DNA of 64,000 nt from Pseudomonadales bacterium. GTDB taxonomy: Bacteria > Pseudomonadota > Gammaproteobacteria > Pseudomonadales > Halieaceae. Shown here piece after piece: positions 58,790 to 64,000 of this stretch. Position numbers and translations under genes: made by a program. Within the stretch, counting starts at the first letter, position 1. Each line of letters begins with the position of its first letter. Under the pieces are notes generated by a model, which saw nothing but the letters and a program-made list of their open reading frames with translations, made no database searches and was not told the DNA's origin. The stretch spans positions 1-64,000 of the forward strand of contig JACKNU010000001.1 of assembly GCA_024234675.1 (NCBI GenBank). Direction: 5' to 3'.

Positions 58790-60316
58790 CTATGCTGCGA
58801 GGGTTTTACCGCCCCGGCCGCGCGGCTTTCCGGCTTGACGTTTTTCCTTCGCCGGCCGCTTGGGAGCCTGTCCGGTACGCTTGAGTCTGGCGACAGCAGC
58901 GACCGCCTCATCGAGACACTCTCGCATGATTTCGGGGTCGGGCATCATGTTCCGGTCCGAGGTGAAGGTCAGGCCAACTGTATCGGCATAGGTGCTGGCG
59001 CTGAACATCAAACCGCAGCCGCTGTACAGCGGTGAAATACTGGTAAAGCCGTGTACACGGGCACCCAGCAGGTACAGAGGCATGTCCGGTCCCGCCAGCT
59101 CCGCCATCCCCAGGCTGCCGCTGGACATGACGGTCCTGTTGGGACTGTTCTTCTGGTTGGACAGTCTGCCCAGCCAGGCCAAAAGCGGTGCCGGCACATT
59201 CTCATACAGGGAACGCAGGCGAAAGCTGGTCAATTCCGCATTTTCGATGGAATGCAGTTCCCGGTTGGCTGTATAGATCGCCTGTAGTCGCCCCACCGGA
59301 AAAGTAACCGGTATATGCAGTTCAATCTGGTTGATTGCCAGGCGGTTGCCGATCAGGGCATGGGCACCCGCATTGCGCACGTTCACTTCCAGCAGCGCCT
59401 GCAATGAGGCATCGGGGGCCAACTCGCCGTGGTGTTCCAGGTAGCGCCGCATGGCCTCGCCGGCGATAGCCAGTAGCGCATGGGTCAGGGTCGCACCGGG
59501 TACCCTGCGCAGGTAGTTATCAAACACCTCGCGGGGATAGAAGGCGCCCTCGAAGACCCGCGCCGAGGTCAAGGGTTGCGCGAAACGGGTGAGAGACTCC
59601 CTCGCCCCGTCCCCCTCGGCGATGTTTTGCGCCGCGCGAATCGATAGGCGCGTGAGTATCTTGGACAGGGTTCGGAAATTACTCACGGATTGCAGCGCCA
59701 GGCGCAGGGATCGCACCGAATTGTTGACCAGACCGCGCACGATCATTTCCATCGGTTGCGGTGCTCTCCTGGGCAGATGGGCGATATGCTGGGCGGAGGA
59801 CTCATGCTGGCGTGGATTGGGCGTATGGACGTGCGCGGACTGAAACAGCTCCTGCGCCGTGAACTCATCCATCGCGCAATGATGAACCTTGAAATAGATC
59901 GCGAAGCTGTTCTTTGGCATGCCCTCCACGTTGTGCAGTCCCTCGATGACATAGAGCTCCCACAGGGGCCTGCTCATGTCCAGGGGGCGGGAGTGCAGCC
60001 GGGATGTCAGAATACAGAATTGTCGCCAGTCCCCGGGTTGCGGCAGCGCCAGGTGGCGAACGTGAAAGTCCAGGTCGAATTTCTCGTCGTTGACCCAGTA
60101 GGGGTAATCGATATCTAACGGTGCGCGCCGGATCTTCTGAGTAAACACCGGGGCGGAATTCAAGCGGTTGCGGACGTGTTCCCTGATATGGGTGAAGCGC
60201 ACCTGCTTCTCGCCCAGCCCTGACTGGTCGTACAGGTAGACCAGACTGATGTGGGTGGGGCTTTCCACCTGCTCTATAAAGAGGAAGTTTGCGTCTTCAG
60301 AGTCCACTTGCTGCAT
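58790..60316 (-). CDS. WS/DGAT-family acyltransferase with altered active-site motif
   Basis: A 508-residue member of the wax ester synthase/diacylglycerol acyltransferase family. The N-terminus (DANFLFIEQVESPTHI) and RPLDMSRPLWELYVIEGL are typical. The catalytic motif, canonically HHxxxDG, reads HHCAMDE (residues 145-151): both His and the Asp are kept but the Gly is Glu. The C-terminal domain (MSSGSLGMAELAGPDMPLYL, SPLYSGCGLMFSASTYAD) is present. It would join acyl-CoA to a long alcohol or diacylglycerol to make storage lipid, but the changed Gly may shift the acceptor. It is followed by two lipid-type hydrolases. Confidence 0.87.
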   Translation of the reverse strand: MQQVDSEDANFLFIEQVESPTHISLVYLYDQSGLGEKQVRFTHIREHVRNRLNSAPVFTQKIRRAPLDIDYPYWVNDEKFDLDFHVRHLALPQPGDWRQFCILTSRLHSRPLDMSRPLWELYVIEGLHNVEGMPKNSFAIYFKVHHCAMDEFTAQELFQSAHVHTPNPRQHESSAQHIAHLPRRAPQPMEMIVRGLVNNSVRSLRLALQSVSNFRTLSKILTRLSIRAAQNIAEGDGARESLTRFAQPLTSARVFEGAFYPREVFDNYLRRVPGATLTHALLAIAGEAMRRYLEHHGELAPDASLQALLEVNVRNAGAHALIGNRLAINQIELHIPVTFPVGRLQAIYTANRELHSIENAELTSFRLRSLYENVPAPLLAWLGRLSNQKNSPNRTVMSSGSLGMAELAGPDMPLYLLGARVHGFTSISPLYSGCGLMFSASTYADTVGLTFTSDRNMMPDPEIMRECLDEAVAAVARLKRTGQAPKRPAKEKRQAGKPRGRGGKTLAA

Positions 60317-60349
60317 GTCAGTTGATTCCTGCTTGGATCGGTTGTATCG

Positions 60350-61267
60350 CTAGATGACGTGGTTGCGGATATAGGTGCCGGCTTTCTCCAGAGCCTCGCG
60401 ACTCTCCGGCAGGAATCCCATTGCCTGCCAGACATGCGGGACCTTGCGCCATATATCCACGCTCACTTCCACATTGTAGATATGCGCCCGCCGGGCGAGT
60501 CTGAGGCTGTCATCCAGAAGCATTTCGCTGTCGCTGACCTGGACGTACATGGGGGGCAGTCCGTCAAAGTTGCCGTTGATAGGCGACACCAGCGGATCTT
60601 CAGGCGAGTTATCCCCGAGATAGAGCGGTCGGGGGTTGAGTGCGCGGTCTTTGGGTGCAGGCAGTGCGGTGTCGCTGGCCGAGTTCTTCCAGCGCGAGGG
60701 TGCCTTGTCGCTCACATCCAGCAGCGGCGACAGCATGTAAGCGCAGGCAGGCATGGGCAGCTTGCGCTCCTTGAGAGCCAGCAGCGTCGACAGGGTAAGG
60801 CCGCCCCCCGCCGAGTCCCCGGCGATAATGATTCTGTCCGGTTCGATGCCCTGGCGCAGCAACCAGCGGTAGGCGAGCACCGCGTCTTCCAGGCAGGCGG
60901 GAAAGGGGTCCTCCGGGGCCAGCCGGTAATAGGCCATGAGCGCCTTCGCGTTGGCGTTGCTGCACAGCCGACTGACCATGCCGGTATGGGCATTGGGCAT
61001 GCGGATGACATAGGCACCGCCGGGCAGGTAAAGGATAACCCGCCGGGGGTCCGTATCAGCGGCGCTGACCCATTCCGCCTCGAATTTCGCGCCCGGTATC
61101 CTGGCGGGTTCGCGCAGAGTGTTCCGGGGTATCGCCAGCCGGCCGATGGTGTTGTCGCTTAAACTGACCATCTGCCGCAACCGGTCGAGGGATCTGATGT
61201 ATCTGAACATCGGCTTGACGGTCAGGGTGAGTTGCAGGTTAAGGAGGTCAGTTTGCCAGCTTTGCAT
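60350..61267 (-). CDS. HSL-family alpha/beta hydrolase with non-canonical oxyanion motif
   Basis: A 305-residue hydrolase of the hormone-sensitive-lipase family: nucleophile IIIAGDSAGGGLTLSTLLAL, late His in WRKVPHVWQAMG, and Asp in DSEMLLDDSLRLA. The usual HGGG oxyanion loop is YLPGGAYVIRMPNAH here, with Pro replacing His and Ala the last Gly; activity may still be intact since main-chain amides form the hole. It sits 33 bp upstream of the WS/DGAT gene on the same strand, implying a linked lipid-ester role. Confidence 0.87.
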   Translation of the reverse strand: MQSWQTDLLNLQLTLTVKPMFRYIRSLDRLRQMVSLSDNTIGRLAIPRNTLREPARIPGAKFEAEWVSAADTDPRRVILYLPGGAYVIRMPNAHTGMVSRLCSNANAKALMAYYRLAPEDPFPACLEDAVLAYRWLLRQGIEPDRIIIAGDSAGGGLTLSTLLALKERKLPMPACAYMLSPLLDVSDKAPSRWKNSASDTALPAPKDRALNPRPLYLGDNSPEDPLVSPINGNFDGLPPMYVQVSDSEMLLDDSLRLARRAHIYNVEVSVDIWRKVPHVWQAMGFLPESREALEKAGTYIRNHVI

Positions 61268-61425
61268 AGCGCCTTATCCAGGTGTCAGGGGTGCATAACG
61301 AAGGTCTTCTGCGATTTTGCACCGCAGGTGGTCTTGCTGCAGCTTTGATACTAGCCCGATTGCAGACGGGGATAAAGCTTGATCTCCCAGCCTGAAACGT
61401 TGCGGAAATTATCCGGGAGCATCGC

Positions 61426-62655
61426 TCAAACCTTGTCAAACTCTATTTCCCTGAGAAACCGCGCTATTTCCTTCAGGTACTTGCCCTTGTCCAGGTGCAG
61501 CAGGTGGTTGCCCGGGAACCAGTGGATTCGCGGCCGGTCCCAGTGATCCCACAGCAGGCGCGCATGCTTGGGGGGCGCCAGTCTGTCTCCGGCGCCGGCG
61601 ATCACCATGAGCCGCTCGCGGGGGATAAGGGGCTGGTAGGTCAGGGGCGAGTGCACGGCGAGCATATGCCTGGCCTCGCGCACGCTGGTGCCGCTCAGTT
61701 TCAGCAGGGACTTGATTGCGATGTTCATGGGGAACCACTCCAGCACCAGGTCCGGCAGGCTGACCACCGGCACGTTGGGGATGGAAAAGTGCAGCCTGTC
61801 CTCCACCGCGGCCAGCAGGGAAGACGTATAGCCGCCCAGGCTGATGCCCGTGACACCGACCTTGCGCACCCCGCGCGACTCCAGGTAATCGACGAAAATC
61901 CGGAAGTCGTGCACGGCATGGGCCATGGATTCGTTGAGGTGGGAGAGGCCGTGGGCGAACAGGCCGTGGCCGCTGAACGGCGACAGGCGCGCCTGCCGCT
62001 TGCCGTGGTGGGGCAGGGTGTAGAGCAGGATGTCATAGCCCTGGGCATAGAACCACGGCAGGGCGAAAAACATGCGGTTCAGCCAGTAGGGGTCCGCCAT
62101 GAAACCGTGGATCACGCAGATCGTCGGGCGAGGGCCGTGGTCATGGCGCCAGTACTGGGCTACAGCGCGCATGTTGCGCCGCTTTTTGGGGTAGCTTTCG
62201 CGCAGCTTCGGGTTCACTGTCTGGAAGGGGCTGTCGAAGCTCAGCAGTTCGCAGGCGCCGTCGTCCGGCTTGAAGCGCAGGAAACCGGCGGAAGACGACT
62301 CCATGTTGACCCGCGAGGAGTTCGGTTTCCTGAAGAAAACCGTGGGATCGGCTTTGTCGGCCTTGTTGCGATAGTAGCCGATGGTGGCCATATCGCGTTT
62401 CAACTGGCGCGGCGAGATGCTGCTGGGCAGCGCCAGGCCGGCCAACATGCTGGCGCCGGCCGTGCGCAGCAGGTAGTCGGCCACGGCGGTACTATCCACG
62501 GTCAACTCGGTGCGCAGGTCCAGTTCGAAGTCGTCTGGAAACTTGTGGAAGCTGCTTTCAAGAGTTTTCCACCAGGGCTGCTCCGGCATGATCCGGCGAG
62601 TGTGACTGTAGGTGTCATTGGCAACCCGGGAAACGGTAGAGGCGATATCGTACAT
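61426..62655 (-). CDS. Alpha/beta-hydrolase, lipase-like, unknown substrate
   Basis: A 409-residue protein with a 150-residue N-terminal extension before the hydrolase core. The core has TICVIHGFMADPYWLNRMFF, nucleophile VGVTGISLGGYTSSLLAAVE, and a late His in PGNHLLHLDKG. This architecture resembles PHB-depolymerase-like or abhydrolase proteins of unknown function found beside WS/DGAT genes. It is upstream of the HSL hydrolase on the same strand with a 158-bp gap. Confidence 0.82.
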   Translation of the reverse strand: MYDIASTVSRVANDTYSHTRRIMPEQPWWKTLESSFHKFPDDFELDLRTELTVDSTAVADYLLRTAGASMLAGLALPSSISPRQLKRDMATIGYYRNKADKADPTVFFRKPNSSRVNMESSSAGFLRFKPDDGACELLSFDSPFQTVNPKLRESYPKKRRNMRAVAQYWRHDHGPRPTICVIHGFMADPYWLNRMFFALPWFYAQGYDILLYTLPHHGKRQARLSPFSGHGLFAHGLSHLNESMAHAVHDFRIFVDYLESRGVRKVGVTGISLGGYTSSLLAAVEDRLHFSIPNVPVVSLPDLVLEWFPMNIAIKSLLKLSGTSVREARHMLAVHSPLTYQPLIPRERLMVIAGAGDRLAPPKHARLLWDHWDRPRIHWFPGNHLLHLDKGKYLKEIARFLREIEFDKV

Positions 62656-62704
62656 GCGGTGAACGTCCTGTTGCTTATAGTAAGTAGTATCCGGCTTTCT
62701 TGCG

Positions 62705-63451
62705 CTAACCGGCCATCACCATGCGGCGGCGCAGAAACGCGATCTGGGTCGCCAGTGGCAGGTCCTTGGGGCAGGTATCCTCGCAGCCCAGCAGCGTCAT
62801 GCAGCCAAACACGCCGGTCTCGTCGCCGACCAGTTCGTAGAACTGGGCGTCGCTGCGCTCGTCCCGTGGGTCCAGGCGAAAGCGCGTGATCTGGTTCAGG
62901 CCCACCGCGCCCACGAAGTCTTCCCGCATTTGCGCGGTGCCGCAAGCGGCAACGCAACAGCCGCACTCGATACAGCGTTCCAGTTCGTATAACTGTTCCG
63001 CCAGCTCGGGCTCCATGGCGGGCTCCAGCGCGTCCAGGTCCAGCCCTTCCAGGCCCTGGCTGTGCACCCAGGTTTCCAGGCGCTCGGACATGCCGCGCAT
63101 CCACTTGCCGGTATTGACCGACAGATCGCCGATCAACTCGAAGGCTGGCAGGGGTGCCAGGGTGATACGCTGCGGCAGGTTGCGGGTGAGGGTACGACAG
63201 GCGAGTCCCGGGCGCCCGTTGATGATCATGCCGCAACTGCCGCAGATCCCGGCGCGGCACACGAAGTCGAATTGTAGCGAGGGGTCCTGCTGCTCGCGAA
63301 TCTCGCTGAGGGCGATGAACAGGGTCATGGCGTCCGCTTCCTCGACTTCGAAGGTCTGCAGGCGGGGCTTGCTGGCGGGGTCGTAAGGGTTGTGCCGCAG
63401 GATCTCTATCTGCAGGGTGCGACCCACCTGCTGTACCGGTATCTGGTTCAC
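62705..63451 (-). CDS. frdB: Fumarate reductase iron-sulfur subunit
   Basis: A 248-residue protein from GTG 63451 (GGGGGAC upstream; overlaps the frdA stop by 3 bp). The [2Fe-2S] ligands are in FVCRAGICGSCGMIING and LACRTL, the [4Fe-4S] in CIECGCCVAACGTAQM, and the [3Fe-4S] in CMTLLGCEDTCPKDLPL. Sequence after the last motif (ATQIAFLRRRMV) favours FrdB over SdhB. It passes electrons from quinol to the flavoprotein for fumarate reduction in low oxygen. The membrane anchor gene is not in view; it may lie left of frdB only if elsewhere, since a lipase-like gene follows. Confidence 0.88.
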   Translation of the reverse strand: MNQIPVQQVGRTLQIEILRHNPYDPASKPRLQTFEVEEADAMTLFIALSEIREQQDPSLQFDFVCRAGICGSCGMIINGRPGLACRTLTRNLPQRITLAPLPAFELIGDLSVNTGKWMRGMSERLETWVHSQGLEGLDLDALEPAMEPELAEQLYELERCIECGCCVAACGTAQMREDFVGAVGLNQITRFRLDPRDERSDAQFYELVGDETGVFGCMTLLGCEDTCPKDLPLATQIAFLRRRMVMAG

Positions 63452-64000
63452 GATTCGTCCCCCAGCCGCTGGTTCGGGCCACGCAGGTGTTCGGGCAACA
63501 GTTGCTTGAAGGGCATCAGGGCCGCCTGGCGCTCTTCCCGGTCGGCGCCCTCCAGCGTCGCCTGCAGGGCTTCTATCTGCTGTTGTCGCAGTTCGGTCTG
63601 CGGGTTGTCGATGTAGTCCCGGGCCCCGTAGCCACGCCACCCGGGGGGCAATTCCATGCGCATGATATCCAGTGGTTCATACCCCAGGGTGGGCAGGGTG
63701 GCCTTGGCATCCGGCCAACTGGCCAGGGTGCGCCGCATCCAGTTGGCGTCGTCGCGCCGCGGGTAGTCCGCCCGGTAGTGGGCGCCACGGCTCTCGGTGC
63801 GCTGCAGGGCGCCAAACGCCACGCACTGGGCCAGCTTCAGCATGCGTTGCAGCCGGTAGGCGGCGACCAGTTCGGGGTTGGCGCCGGCGGTGTTGTTGCG
63901 CAGGCTGATGGCGCGACTGCGCCGCTGCAGGTCCTGGAGGATAATCACGGCTTCCTCCAGGCGCCCCGCTTCGCGGAATATCCCCACGTTGGCCGTCATG
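63448..64000 (-). CDS. frdA: Fumarate reductase flavoprotein subunit, C-terminal part (5' end beyond window)
   Basis: The visible ~183 residues are the helical C-terminal domain of a FrdA/SdhA flavoprotein: LRNNTAGANPELVAAYRLQR, ESRGAHYRADYPRRDDANW and TLGYEPLDIMRMELPPGWRG, ending in RGYGARDYIDNPQTEL and beyond. FAD-binding and active-site parts are outside the window. It is coupled to frdB by an overlapping stop and start (GTGA). Confidence 0.87.
   Translation of the reverse strand, partial: MTANVGIFREAGRLEEAVIILQDLQRRSRAISLRNNTAGANPELVAAYRLQRMLKLAQCVAFGALQRTESRGAHYRADYPRRDDANWMRRTLASWPDAKATLPTLGYEPLDIMRMELPPGWRGYGARDYIDNPQTELRQQQIEALQATLEGADREERQAALMPFKQLLPEHLRGPNQRLGDES

Noticed and set aside
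1..64000. CRISPR arrays, prophage or transposase genes
   Set aside because: No regularly spaced repeats, phage structural genes or transposase motifs were seen anywhere in the window.

Overview
The window is a 64 kb piece of a GC-rich (roughly 60-65%) gammaproteobacterial chromosome. The mix of genes (several TonB-dependent receptors, HutX/HugZ haem handling, MltF, DUF3301, QueD, a WS/DGAT acyltransferase, malonyl-CoA decarboxylase, a short-loop bd oxidase, a PpiC-HupE pair, lipid-type alpha/beta hydrolases) suggests a marine, aerobic to microaerobic heterotroph, possibly of the Halieaceae (OM60/NOR5) group. That placement is inference; there is no rRNA or other decisive marker here.

Left part (1-31 kb) is accessory and rich in metal handling. 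A cut-off TetR gene is followed by an arsenic operon (arsR, arsI, acr3) with a compact promoter/operator. Next come a Fur-box-linked TonB receptor operon (receptor, PepSY membrane protein, DUF2271, DUF4198) and a ZnuD-like receptor with His/Asp/Glu-rich loops plus a small Cys/His protein. A LysR regulator diverges from dabB-dabA, an inorganic-carbon uptake system, with a small third gene. Then follow a fold-III amino-acid decarboxylase diverging from an Lrp regulator, and a KefB/C-type antiporter. A haem uptake locus (hmuTUV reading left; hmuR, hutX, hugZ reading right) has a receptor gene broken by one in-frame TAG. A second partial copy of the antiporter 3' end lies just past hugZ, so the haem locus sits between ~125 bp direct repeats. 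An S41 protease, a GlxA-type regulator and another TonB receptor follow; the receptor diverges from a BlaI/M56 sensor pair.

Middle part (31-54 kb) is mostly housekeeping: cioAB-type bd oxidase, an FAD oxidoreductase, a DUF3313 lipoprotein, tadA, mltF, purL, secD-secF, an FkbM methyltransferase, a YdjA-like nitroreductase, a crotonase, the PpiC-HupE pair, an Old Yellow Enzyme, a cytochrome P450, a lipoprotein, a YbfF-like esterase and a DUF3301 protein. A 24-bp tandem repeat precedes purL, and a leader hairpin precedes secD.

Right part (54-64 kb): an AT-rich gap with DnaA-box-like sites, queD, tRNA-Val and tRNA-Asp behind a consensus promoter and before a terminator, and a lower-GC methyltransferase beside the tRNAs. 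Then comes a lipid block (crotonase, malonyl-CoA decarboxylase, WS/DGAT acyltransferase with an altered active-site motif, two alpha/beta hydrolases). It ends in frdB and the 3' part of frdA of a fumarate reductase.

I found no CRISPR array, transposase, integrase or rRNA. The strongest unusual signals are the repeat-flanked haem locus with its nonsense-interrupted receptor, the short TonB-receptor tail relic at its edge, the TonB receptor/BlaI/M56 arrangement, and the DnaA-box cluster in the 53.8-54.2 kb gap.
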